Assembly (NCBI GenBank): GCA_031258005.1
Contig: JAIRNP010000115.1
Location: forward strand, 1 to 41,975
Source: Treponema sp.
GTDB taxonomy: Bacteria > Spirochaetota > Spirochaetia > Treponematales > Breznakiellaceae
DNA length: 41,975 nt
Direction of reading: 5' to 3'
The notes below the pieces were generated by a model. The model had not been told where the DNA came from, did not search any database, and saw only the letters and a program-made list of their open reading frames with translations. Below, piece after piece: positions 1 through 7,909 of this stretch (position 1 is the first letter of the stretch; every line of letters begins with the position of its first letter). Position numbers and translations under genes: made by a program.

Positions 1-2
1 AG

Positions 3-278
3 GAGGGTAATCTATCGGAGATAATGCAATGGGTAAAGTGCAATTTCGCCAAGGCGTGGAATAAGGCGCATAATCGGACTGGGCATGTGTGGGGGGAGCG
101 GTTCTATTCGCGGATAATCCGGGGGGTAGGGGAGTTTTTGAGAGTGAGGGGATACATTGAGGAGAATCCGGTAAAGGCAGGACTTGTGGAGCGAGCTGTA
201 GAGTGGGTGTATGGGAGTTTATATCAGCGTCTGCATGGGCAGACTGATTTGTTAGACGAACCTCCCGGTATCGTTTGA
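3..278 (+). CDS. REP-associated tyrosine transposase (IS200/Y1-like), C-terminal part
   Basis: The reading frame is open from base 3 (upstream of the listed ATG at 24), so the 5' part lies outside the window. What remains matches the C-terminal half of REP-associated tyrosine transposases (RAYT, Y1_Tnp fold): a KAWNKAHNRTGHVWGERF segment followed by YIEENPVKAGLV, the conserved block that holds the presumed catalytic tyrosine. The HUH motif of the family would be upstream and cannot be seen. RAYTs are single-copy domesticated transposases that act on REP palindromes. A short palindrome (GGTGTC-A-GACACC) lies 36 bases past the stop, as expected for such a locus. The family assignment is fairly sure; whether the gene is intact is unknown. 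Confidence 0.8.
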   Translation, partial: EGNLSEIMQWVKCNFAKAWNKAHNRTGHVWGERFYSRIIRGVGEFLRVRGYIEENPVKAGLVERAVEWVYGSLYQRLHGQTDLLDEPPGIV

Positions 279-313
279 CAGCAACCGCCAGCCAGCCAAG
301 CCAAAAGCCAACT

Positions 314-326
314 GGTGTCAGACACC
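314..326. repeat. REP-like palindrome GGTGTCAGACACC next to the transposase
   Basis: A perfect 6-bp inverted repeat around a single A. It lies just downstream of the RAYT stop, where such palindromes are often found. A 10-bp direct repeat (GGATCAGGTT twice, 337-356) follows. The rest of 279-470 holds no convincing gene. Confidence 0.5.
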
Positions 327-470
327 CGCGGAATATGGATCAGGTTGGATCAGGTTAATGAAGATGTATATTTTGCCGGCGTACCGGGAGTACCTGATTG
401 CCGTCTATGGCCCCGGAGGAACCCCGCTTGCAGGCGGAAGGGGCGGGGAATTTAAAGGCACCCCATTTTA

Positions 471-499
471 TTGACATTTCCCTAAATATGTAGTATAGT
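471..499 (+). promoter_or_regulatory. Strong sigma-70 type promoter
   Basis: TTGACA (471-476), a 17-base spacer and TATAGT (494-499). The predicted start is near 506, followed by an AAAAGGAGGA ribosome site and an ATG at 545. This is among the best promoter matches in the window and drives the C-tract ORF. Confidence 0.75.
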
Positions 500-605
500 G
501 ATATTCAATACGCTTTCAAGCGGGAAACTAAAAAGGAGGAAGCCATGACAGACCGTATGCTGTTCGCCGGGATAAGCCTGAGGGTTCCCGCAATTTCCTT
601 CTTTA

Positions 606-622
606 CCCCCCCCCCCCCCCCC
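606..622. repeat. Homopolymer run of 17 C
   Basis: A pure C tract inside the reading frame that starts at ATG 545. Runs of this length are slippage-prone, and in spirochaetes such as T. pallidum poly-G/C tracts are known contingency elements. Confidence 0.95.
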
Positions 623-719
623 TATAGCGCTTGTATATAGTCCGGTAGCACCTTTAAGCCCCAGGGAAAGCGCGTTCTTTCATCGTATAAGAGCATTATT
701 TCATCAAATTAGTTCTTTT

Positions 720-866
720 CCGCACTCGCTAAGACCTTTCGTGTACTCGCCGGACCTTTTCGCGCATTCGCTGAAACCTTTCGCGCCTTCCCTATGCCTT
801 TTCCCCTACTCGCTAAAACTTTTCTCCCCCTCCCTAAGACCCTTAAAGAATCCGCTAAGACTCTTA
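720..866 (+). repeat. Seven degenerate 21-bp tandem repeats (heptad codon repeat)
   Basis: Seven back-to-back 21-base units, each seven codons in the frame that opens after loss of one C. The translated units run PHSLRPF, VYSPDLF, AHSLKPF, APSLCLF, PYSLKLF, SPSLRPL, KNPLRLL. The period is exact, with no indel over 147 bases, which suggests that length in codons has been kept. Confidence 0.8.
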
Positions 867-910
867 GGCTGCCGGAAAGCCCCCGCTATACCCTTAACAA
901 GGAGGAGTGT

Positions 911-1457
911 ATGAAACACTACATACCTGCCAAAGAAGCGGATTTTGTTGACTGGAGTGGAAACCTCATCACCGTGTCCAAAGCCAACAAAACACCATGG
1001 AACCTGCCTGAGAACCAGCTTACGCCACCGGGAGGAAGTGTTCGTGCGGAACAATTTACAGAATAACGACGCCATGACCGATGAGGGCCGCCGGTCATTA
1101 CGGATACCGATTCACGACCAGAAGGCTACGCCCGTACCTGAACCGGATACGATTCCGGAAATCGAAGTGCTTACCCCCTATCCGAGGACCCTGCAGTTTA
1201 AGTTCAAGGATGCCCATGCCCCGCGCCGGGGAAAGCCCGAACACGTTCACGGCCTTGAACTAGCCTGGTCTCTGGGGGATGCGCCGCCTGGGCGGGTGAA
1301 GGACCTGTTGCACTCCGCCTTTGCCACCCGGAACCCCCTGGAACTGGTATTTGAGGAGGAAGACCGGGGGAAGAAGGGGTACTTTGCGGCCCGCCGGGAG
1401 ACGAGCACCGCGAAGAACGGGAAGTGGAGCGACGTACAGTTTGCGGTCATTCCGTAA
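911..1457 (+). pseudogene. Frameshifted conserved hypothetical protein
   Basis: A good ribosome site (AAGGAGGAG) precedes ATG 911. The N-terminus (MKHYIPAKEADFVDW...) is in one frame and ends at 1066. The C-terminal part is in another frame from about 1035 to 1457 and includes EDRGKKGYFAARRE and KNGKWSDVQFAVIP. Together they resemble a family of roughly 200-220 residue proteins of unknown function common in gut bacteria. Their usual pattern is a short N-terminal helix, an EDRR..G.P.HD block and an EDRGK..YFxxRxE...KGxWS...xAxIP end. Some middle sequence appears deleted at the junction near 1025-1040, with a change of frame. The family resemblance is from memory; the frame break is directly visible. 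Its ATG overlaps the stop of the potential upstream phase-variable ORF. Confidence 0.65.
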
Positions 1458-1664
1458 ACACAACCAGGGAAACTTGCCCGTATGGGCGGTTTATAAATAA
1501 ACAAGGGATACCCAAGGCCGGGTCAATTCCTGGCGGAAAGGGCCGGCTTTGAGGATGGACTACCAGTATGTACCCCATGATTGGGGAACAAACACCGATG
1601 GTAACGGAACAAACACCGACGGCAATGGAGACGACACCGGAGATGGCGCCGATGCCAGGGAACC

Positions 1665-2639
1665 TTGACGGTGATCAACAACACCTCAAAGGACATGGTC
1701 ATCTTCCAGGGACAGACACCCCAGGCATCCAACATCATGGGCGGGGTCAAGGCTCTCACTACCAGGGTATTTGACGTGTCTGATGATGTGGATGATTTCA
1801 CTGTGGGCGGTTTTTTGGTTCTGCGGGGTATTCCGCTTGATGAATACAACGCCAACAAGACCAGTCTGAGCAAGGCAAAGATCGAATACTCCGCTATGGC
1901 CACCTACGGTCAGGGCAAAAAGTACCGCACCGAGATCAACTCCGCCTACACCGGGGATTACGGGTACCGGGTAACCAATCTGGGCCGCATCGGTATGGAA
2001 CTGCGAAAAGACAGCCCGGATGGTGAAAAAATCGGCTACCTCCCTTCATTGGCGTCGAACATGCTGCTCTATGCGGATACCACCGAAGGCTTTGCCATTT
2101 ACCCGGTGTTTGTATACTACAACAAGAGTACCAGCCAGGTAACCACGCTGAAACCCACCAGTCAGTTTGAGACGGTCAGCGTTTCTCCCCGGCCCGCGGC
2201 GGGCAGCGAGATTCAGGCCTACACCCTGCCCGCGGATACAGGCGCCACCTGGGACAGCATTAAGGCTTCCCTCAGTTCCCCGGTCGCGTATGTTACCATA
2301 ACCAACAGTGTGGCAAACCAGAGCGGAAGGGTTACCTTGTCGGGAACGAACCGGCTGAACAGTCAAAACGGATATGATTCCATCGGCTCAGGGGAAACCT
2401 TGACCTACGAAATCAAAAGCACCGATGCGGGTTCACCGCAGGCGGTGGTCGTTACCTATTATAACCAGGCTCTGCAGATTCCCATTGTGGATGAAGATGG
2501 CAAGACCCCGACGCTTAAGAACGGGTACGATTACACCATAAGCGTCTCGGGAAGCGGTCAGACGGCCGAAGGTTACTCCGTAACCTTCAAAGAAAGTGCA
2601 GAGGCCCGTGATTTGAGCGGCCAAATCGAATCTCTTTAG
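1665..2639 (+). CDS. Secreted-type hypothetical protein, probably truncated at its 5' end
   Basis: About 324 residues from a TTG at 1665, with no signal peptide and no recognised domain. The body is rich in beta-type sequence (TVINNTSKDMVIFQG, VAYVTITNSVANQSG) and resembles the other envelope proteins of this cluster in composition. In the neighbouring frame, 1555-1665 encodes MDYQYVPHDW followed by an N/T/D/G-rich linker (NTDGNGTNTDGNGDDTGDG). This is just the kind of linker that follows the lipobox in the next two proteins. The simplest reading is a lipoprotein that lost its signal peptide and took a frameshift near 1655. The start is therefore uncertain and the gene may be a pseudogene. 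The stop is followed by a GC-rich hairpin. Confidence 0.6.
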   Translation: MTVINNTSKDMVIFQGQTPQASNIMGGVKALTTRVFDVSDDVDDFTVGGFLVLRGIPLDEYNANKTSLSKAKIEYSAMATYGQGKKYRTEINSAYTGDYGYRVTNLGRIGMELRKDSPDGEKIGYLPSLASNMLLYADTTEGFAIYPVFVYYNKSTSQVTTLKPTSQFETVSVSPRPAAGSEIQAYTLPADTGATWDSIKASLSSPVAYVTITNSVANQSGRVTLSGTNRLNSQNGYDSIGSGETLTYEIKSTDAGSPQAVVVTYYNQALQIPIVDEDGKTPTLKNGYDYTISVSGSGQTAEGYSVTFKESAEARDLSGQIESL

Positions 2640-2651
2640 AAGCAATAGCAG

Positions 2652-2680
2652 CCGGCGTTCCTGCATAAGGACGCCGGTTT
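2652..2680 (+). terminator. Hairpin after the first envelope protein gene
   Basis: CCGGCGT-TCC pairs with GGACGCCGG around a short loop and is followed by TTT. The T tract is short, so termination may be partial. A second small stem (GGGG...CCCC, 2684-2699) sits just before the next ribosome site. Confidence 0.5.
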
Positions 2681-2710
2681 ATAGGGGTGGTAAAACCCCG
2701 GAGGAAGGGT

Positions 2711-3508
2711 ATGCATAAACAGAAAATTGCCGCTATTTTTCTTGTCCTCCTGTTCTGCCTGTCCGCGGCCTGCAAGAACCCTGCAGGGGATTCATCGTCC
2801 GGCAATACGGACAGCGGTAATACAGACAACAGCAATACGGACAAGGACAATACAGACAACAGCAACACGGATGAGGGCGGCAAGGGTACGGAAGCCAAAA
2901 CCGGCAAGGTAACGTTTTTTAACGAATCCAGCTACCGGGCGGTGGTCCACCAGGACGTTTTCAGCGGGCCGGTCCTGCTGGAACTCAACTCAGGCCAGTC
3001 AAAGACCGCGGATGTCCGGGTAAGCGACAATTACGGGGTGGGTTCAACCTTTTCCATAGAATACCTCTACCGGATAAACGACGGGTTTGACCAGGAATCC
3101 GGGGAGGTTATCGCCGGCGGCATAGACCCCAACGTACAGATCAACTTTGTGGTGGAGGAAGATAAATCCTACACCAAGCAGATCCCCCAGCCGCAAAACC
3201 TTGAATTCCAGCAGGCATTCCTCGAGATTCTTAATGCCGGAAGCCTCCAATATGAGCTGCGCTATCTGGGTACGGTGTTCAAGCAGGCGGGAAACAGCAG
3301 CATTTCCGTGGCCCCAGGCAAGACCGGGGTGTATAAACTGGAAGGCATCCCTGCCGCAGGCAAGGTCATGGAGAACTACGAGCTGGTTTCCACCTTCGCC
3401 AGCACGGTCATTCCCGGTTTTACGGCGATGAAGGGGTTTATATACCGTTTTACCTATAACGGGTCCTCGGCGGTACAAACCGGGGAACAGACGATTGTTT
3501 TTAAATAG
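2711..3508 (+). CDS. Putative lipoprotein with N/T/D repeat linker
   Basis: Start chosen at ATG 2711, preceded by GGAGGAAGG; the track start at 2687 is 8 codons too early. Residues 1-20 (MHKQKIAAIFLVLLFCLSAAC) form a lipoprotein signal peptide with lipobox LSAAC. A low-complexity linker with five NTDxx pentapeptide units follows, then a roughly 200-residue beta-rich exported domain (KVTFFNESSYRAVVHQDV). The protein should be lipid-anchored in the envelope. The function is unknown; the KVTFFNESS opening is reminiscent of the LTIKNESS modules in the downstream genes. The last 20 codons plus the intergenic sequence and start of the next gene are duplicated at 5207 onward. Confidence 0.75.
   Translation: MHKQKIAAIFLVLLFCLSAACKNPAGDSSSGNTDSGNTDNSNTDKDNTDNSNTDEGGKGTEAKTGKVTFFNESSYRAVVHQDVFSGPVLLELNSGQSKTADVRVSDNYGVGSTFSIEYLYRINDGFDQESGEVIAGGIDPNVQINFVVEEDKSYTKQIPQPQNLEFQQAFLEILNAGSLQYELRYLGTVFKQAGNSSISVAPGKTGVYKLEGIPAAGKVMENYELVSTFASTVIPGFTAMKGFIYRFTYNGSSAVQTGEQTIVFK
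2801..2875 (+). repeat. Five 15-bp tandem repeats encoding NTDxx
   Basis: Units such as GGCAATACGGACAGC and AGCAATACGGACAAG repeat five times with no break in frame. They form the linker that separates the lipid anchor from the folded domain. The copy number could vary between strains. Confidence 0.8.
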
Positions 3509-3529
3509 ATCAAGGAGAAAAGAAAAGAA

Positions 3530-5155
3530 ATGAAAAAATCATTTGTTTTGATAGCGGCTCTTATGGCCGCCCTCTTTGCCGGGCTGATCCTCTCGGGCTG
3601 CGAAACTAAAGTAGAGGATAACAACACAGAAACCGGCAAACAGGGTGACAACACGGACAACGACAACATGGACGGATCCAATACAGGCGGTAACGACACA
3701 GCCACCGCTACCATGACCTGGACCGGAAGCTGGATACGGGTATCCGACACCACGTACCGGAGCGCTCCGATTGGAAACAGCGCAAACACCATTGAGCGGC
3801 TTGACATCGCAGCGACCGGCGCGGGTACGGTAACCATACAGATCACCGCATCCAGTGAAAACTATAGGGATTACGGGTACGCGTCCAAGCTGGATACGGG
3901 GGTTTCCACATCCGGCTATCAGATGAGCGTAACCGGAACACTGGTAGCAACACACACCTATACCATCCCCAAGGGAGCCCACTGGATTCAGTTTATGTAT
4001 CAAAAGGACTCCTATGATTATACTACCTCCGGCAGCGACAGCGTTACGGTGGAGATAATCGCCTCCTCTTTCACGTCCTCCAATGACAATCCCGATGCCC
4101 ATGACATGGCCAAGTTAAAGGTGCAGAACCAGTCCTCTGTTACCCTGGCGGATGTAAAGTGGGGCAGCACGGCGGTTTCCGCAAGCCTTACCCCATCGGA
4201 GTCACAAACCGTGGATGTTGCCGTAGGCTCAGGGTACCTGTACTTTACCAAGGGAGGCGCGGACGGCCTTGAATGCCGGACCCAGGAGGTAATAGCCGTA
4301 AGCAAAGACGAAACCAAAGAGCTGACCCTCACCAACAACACCCTGGTCGTAGCCCTGGATGATACAAACAACCCTCAAGCCCTGGGAACCATTGAGGCCC
4401 GGGTAACCCAGTTGACCCTTAGCAACCAGTCCTTTACGGAACTCACCGAGGTGATCTGGAATAATGTTTCCTTTGCCAATAACACCGTGGAAAACTCGGT
4501 CAAGACCGGGACCACCGTAACCAATACCGTAAGCGCGGGATCGGGGTATATCTTCTTCAAGCGCAAAGCGAATCCGGTTACCGCCCGGACCAAAGACCTG
4601 GTAATTATTGCAGAACTTGAAAGCAAAACCTTTACCTTTGACGATAAGACGGAAATAGTGGAGGTCAACAACCCGGACAATACCGGCACTCTGGGCGCGC
4701 TGCAAAGCACCGTAGTTTTTTGGGATGATGCGGAAGGAGAATTGCAGTCCTATTATGAGTCCGCGAGTTTTGTCGGGTATTATAAAACGGGTTCCGATCT
4801 GCTCTATAACAGCTCGTATAATTATTATAACCCGCCGAAGAACGGGCAGAAATCCATTGCGGTGGGAGGAACCACTACGGCGAAGCTCCATCTCAAGGTA
4901 ACCCTGAGCAAGGCTGCAAAACTTTCCTTCTGGTACGCCAACAAGTATAGAAGCAACGGCGAAACAACCTTTTCCATCAACGGAACGACCCAGCGGACCT
5001 GGACCACGGATGTCAACTGGTCAAAAGTTGAATTTGACTTGGCTAAGGGAGAAAACGATCTGGTGTGGGAGAAAACAGATGGATACTACTACTACTACAA
5101 CAACAACTACTACTACCTCACCCTGGACGACATCCTGATCTACTACACGGAGTAG
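3530..5155 (+). CDS. Modular lipoprotein with Tyr-rich C-terminus
   Basis: 541 residues. Signal peptide with lipobox LSGC (Cys24) and an N/D/T linker to about residue 60. Module A (about 62-178, TWTGSWIRVSD...HWIQFMYQKD) also occurs at the C-terminus of the 839-residue neighbour. Two B modules follow at about 195-290 and 295-392 (LKVQNQSSVTLADVKW, LTLSNQSFTELTEVIW). The C-terminal domain (396-541) looks like a beta-sandwich of the adhesin or carbohydrate-binding type (LSFWYANKY, STFSINGT-like segments) and ends in runs of Tyr and Asn. A surface or periplasmic binding role is inferred, not shown. The ribosome site AAGGAGA is about 11 bases from ATG. No catalytic motif was seen. Confidence 0.75.
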   Translation: MKKSFVLIAALMAALFAGLILSGCETKVEDNNTETGKQGDNTDNDNMDGSNTGGNDTATATMTWTGSWIRVSDTTYRSAPIGNSANTIERLDIAATGAGTVTIQITASSENYRDYGYASKLDTGVSTSGYQMSVTGTLVATHTYTIPKGAHWIQFMYQKDSYDYTTSGSDSVTVEIIASSFTSSNDNPDAHDMAKLKVQNQSSVTLADVKWGSTAVSASLTPSESQTVDVAVGSGYLYFTKGGADGLECRTQEVIAVSKDETKELTLTNNTLVVALDDTNNPQALGTIEARVTQLTLSNQSFTELTEVIWNNVSFANNTVENSVKTGTTVTNTVSAGSGYIFFKRKANPVTARTKDLVIIAELESKTFTFDDKTEIVEVNNPDNTGTLGALQSTVVFWDDAEGELQSYYESASFVGYYKTGSDLLYNSSYNYYNPPKNGQKSIAVGGTTTAKLHLKVTLSKAAKLSFWYANKYRSNGETTFSINGTTQRTWTTDVNWSKVEFDLAKGENDLVWEKTDGYYYYYNNNYYYLTLDDILIYYTE

Positions 5156-5206
5156 CCTGAATCCCAAGCAGTAACCCAGTCCTGGGATGCCCCAGGGCTG
5201 CTTACT

Positions 5207-5285
5207 GTTTTACCTATAACGGGTCATTGGTGGTACAAACCGGGGAACAGACGATTGTTTTCAGATAAATTTAAGGAGAAAGAAC
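5207..5285 (+). pseudogene. Remnant of the 3' end of the 2711-3508 lipoprotein gene
   Basis: This stretch reads FTYNGSLVVQTGEQTIVFR-stop. It is a near copy of the end of the upstream lipoprotein (FTYNGSSAVQTGEQTIVFK at 3447-3508) and continues into a matching leader and signal-peptide start. It is a duplication scar: a copy of the 2711/3530 junction was inserted or recombined between the two larger genes. Confidence 0.8.
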
Positions 5286-7805
5286 ATGAAAAAATCATTC
5301 GTTTTGACAGCGGCCCTTGCCGCCGCCATCTTCGCGGGACTGCTCCCCTCGGGATGCAAGAATCCCGCAAATGACGACGATGCGGATACATCGCCCTCAT
5401 TGACTATCAAAAACGAATCGTCCTTTACCCTAAAGGACGTCAAGTTTTCAGGCGTTTCCTTTGCCGCGCCTGATTCCACTGAGCTGCCGCCGACAAGCCA
5501 GGCGGTCAACCGGCTTACCAAAGACGAACTGAACAAGGCGGGCTATATTACCTTTACCCGCAAGGATATTGGCATCGCCTGCCGTACCGACGCGGTAACC
5601 CAGGTGTCTGATCAGGATATAACCGTTACCATTACCGATACTACCCTGGTCGTGGAGACCGCCAACACCGACAACAAGAAACCCCTCGGGCAAATCAATT
5701 TTATTTCAAAGCTGGCCATTGAATGGGGCGGCTTAACCGTGGCAAAAAATGATACGGTAAACCTGGGGGAAGCGACGCTGAACCAGACGCTGGAGTCCGT
5801 ATTTTCAATAAAAAACGCCGGGGTTGGCAAACTGCTGCTGAACGGAACCGAGCCGGTAAAAATAACGCCCCCGGTCGAGGGCTTTACGGTGGTACAGCCC
5901 GCCAGTTCCGAAGTTCTCCCGGATGAAACGCTCACCTTTAAGATCAACTTTAGGCCGGCGGATATAAAGACCTACAACGGCGCTGTCACCATAGACTCAA
6001 ATGACCCTTCGGGTAATTTCAATTTTACGATAAACGCCGGCGGGGTTCCCCCGAAACCGATAGCCGCTCTTTTTTACGGCGACGATGAGATTGGGCAAAA
6101 CGGGACGATTACCGCGGAATCGACGCTGATGACCCAATCAAGCTCTATCACCATCACCATTAAAAACACCGGCAGCGAAGTCCTGACGATTGATACCGCC
6201 AATATCGCCATAAGCGGCACAAACTCCCCGTCCTTTTCCCAACAAACCAGTCCGGCTGGCTCTATATCCGCCGGCGGTCAGTCCCAGTTTATTGTGCGGT
6301 TTGCCCCGGTGAGCGCGGGCGAGCATAACGCTCTTTTGACGATTCCCTGTAACGACAGTTCCCGCAATCCGATAAACGTGCTTTTGCAGGGGACGGCGAC
6401 TCAAGGCGCGGCGGCGCTGGAACTCAGCCAGGGGACAACCCTTATTACCAGTAACGGGATTACTCCCTGGGATTTCGGCCCGGTTGAGCTAGAAACCAAC
6501 AAAACCGTGGTGTTTACCGTTAAAAACACCGGCAACATACCCCTGAGCTTAACCGGTAGTCCGGCGGTTGAATCGTCCAGTCCCCTTTTTACGGTTTCCA
6601 CCCAGCCGGCGAAAGCGGAGATTCCCGTCGGGGACAGTGTTTCTTTTGTGGTCCGGTACGCGCCAACCGGGGAAACCCTAAACGCCGCGGACATAACGAT
6701 TATGAACAACGCCGCGGACGGGATGTTCACCCTCAAGGTAACGGGAAACGGGCATATCAAAAAGCCGCAAATATCCCTGCGGCAGAATACCGCCGGGATT
6801 GGCGCGAATGACTATTTCTCCATTGGGACTATCAGGACGGGCAGAACCGAAGAGCGGGTCTTTACCATAGAGAATACGGGGGACGCGAATTTAACCTTCG
6901 ACACCACGGCGGGCAGCCGGGTCAACCTGGTGGAAAACACCGGCGGTGCAGTTACCATTACCACCCAGCCTTCCAGCGCTTCGGTCAGCCCCGGCGGGAC
7001 CACCAGCTTTACCCTGCGTTTCGCCCCAACCTCGATGGGGGATTTTTCCGCGAAGCTGCGGATTAACACGAACAGCCGCGCGGACGGCGATTTTTCCTTT
7101 ACCGTAAACGGCGCGGGGGGCTACGCCATAACCTTCAATGCCGCGGAGGGGAAGTTCAGCGATGGGACTACCAGCAAGATTTTGGCCGTCGTGCCTGGGG
7201 CTGATGTGCGCTTTAGCGACGCGGGCATACCGGAGCGGAGCGGTTACGCTTTTGCCAACTGGCATGACGGAACCAATTACTACGACGGCACAACGCCCTT
7301 TGGCCCGGTAAGCAGTGATATAACCTACACCGCCCAATGGACGGAGGAGGTCAGCGCGGCCCCTTCTCTGACCTGGACCGGAAGCTGGACGCGGGTTTCA
7401 GAAAACAAGTACACCAGCAATGCGATTGGACACAGCGCAAACACCATTGAGCGTCTTGACATCGCAACGGCAAGCGATTGTACTGTAACCATACAGATCA
7501 CCGCATCCAGCGAAAGCGGTTATGATTATGGGTACATGTCCTTGCTGGATAGGGGAGTTTACACCTCGGTTAAACTTACGTCCTCTGCCTTAATCCACGC
7601 CATGGCGCGGGTCGGAACCACAATCCCTTTTGTTCCGGCCGGTACCTCCTCCTATGCGAAGCGGGTAAGCGGAACCGGGGTGGCAACGCAAACCTACACC
7701 GTCCCCGCCGGCTCCCACTGGATTCAGTTCAGGTATCAAAAAAACGGATCTGGTTCTTCCGGCAGCGACAGCGTTACGGTGGAGGTTATATCCATTAACT
7801 ACTAA
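5286..7805 (+). CDS. Large modular lipoprotein with ASH-type repeats and InlB B-repeat
   Basis: 839 residues. Signal peptide ends in LLPSGC (Cys24). A B module (about 38-137, SLTIKNESSFTLKDVKFSG) is shared with the upstream gene. Four immunoglobulin-like ASPM/SPD-2/Hydin (choice-of-anchor D type) repeats follow at about 140-250, 258-372, 376-490 and 495-612, each with a core such as VFTVKNTGNIPLSL...FVVRYAP. An InlB B-repeat (Listeria-Bacteroides type) lies at about 613-686 (YAITFNAAEGKF...YTAQW). A C-terminal A module (695-839) shares TWTGSW, HSANTIERLDIA and HWIQFRYQK with the upstream protein. It is probably a long extracytoplasmic adhesin-like or scaffold protein. Its 5' leader and signal peptide are near duplicates of those of 3530. 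The family calls are solid; the function is inferred. Confidence 0.8.
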   Translation: MKKSFVLTAALAAAIFAGLLPSGCKNPANDDDADTSPSLTIKNESSFTLKDVKFSGVSFAAPDSTELPPTSQAVNRLTKDELNKAGYITFTRKDIGIACRTDAVTQVSDQDITVTITDTTLVVETANTDNKKPLGQINFISKLAIEWGGLTVAKNDTVNLGEATLNQTLESVFSIKNAGVGKLLLNGTEPVKITPPVEGFTVVQPASSEVLPDETLTFKINFRPADIKTYNGAVTIDSNDPSGNFNFTINAGGVPPKPIAALFYGDDEIGQNGTITAESTLMTQSSSITITIKNTGSEVLTIDTANIAISGTNSPSFSQQTSPAGSISAGGQSQFIVRFAPVSAGEHNALLTIPCNDSSRNPINVLLQGTATQGAAALELSQGTTLITSNGITPWDFGPVELETNKTVVFTVKNTGNIPLSLTGSPAVESSSPLFTVSTQPAKAEIPVGDSVSFVVRYAPTGETLNAADITIMNNAADGMFTLKVTGNGHIKKPQISLRQNTAGIGANDYFSIGTIRTGRTEERVFTIENTGDANLTFDTTAGSRVNLVENTGGAVTITTQPSSASVSPGGTTSFTLRFAPTSMGDFSAKLRINTNSRADGDFSFTVNGAGGYAITFNAAEGKFSDGTTSKILAVVPGADVRFSDAGIPERSGYAFANWHDGTNYYDGTTPFGPVSSDITYTAQWTEEVSAAPSLTWTGSWTRVSENKYTSNAIGHSANTIERLDIATASDCTVTIQITASSESGYDYGYMSLLDRGVYTSVKLTSSALIHAMARVGTTIPFVPAGTSSYAKRVSGTGVATQTYTVPAGSHWIQFRYQKNGSGSSGSDSVTVEVISINY

Positions 7806-7909
7806 TGTCCGTCCATAATGCCGATTGGGTTTAACCGCGAATGAAGAGCGAATGGCTGGCGACCAACCCGTAAATCCCTTGGGAATACCCCAGGGGTTTG
7901 TTTAATACG

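Larger units (their letters stand above)
545..914 (+). other. Possible phase-variable small ORF, out of frame in this sequence (C17 tract)
   Basis: A consensus promoter and a strong ribosome site lead into ATG 545. The frame runs MTDRMLFAGISLRVPAIS and enters a 17-base C run (606-622). As written it stops at TAG 638 after 31 codons. If the run were one C shorter (16), translation would enter the frame starting at 624. That frame is open for about 97 codons, covers the heptad repeats at 720-866, and stops at TGA 912-914, overlapping the ATG of the next gene (ATGA). The third frame stops at once (TAG 625). No known family is recognised in the product (Ser/Leu/Pro/Phe-rich). It could equally be a decayed gene or a homopolymer sequencing error. 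Confidence 0.4.
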
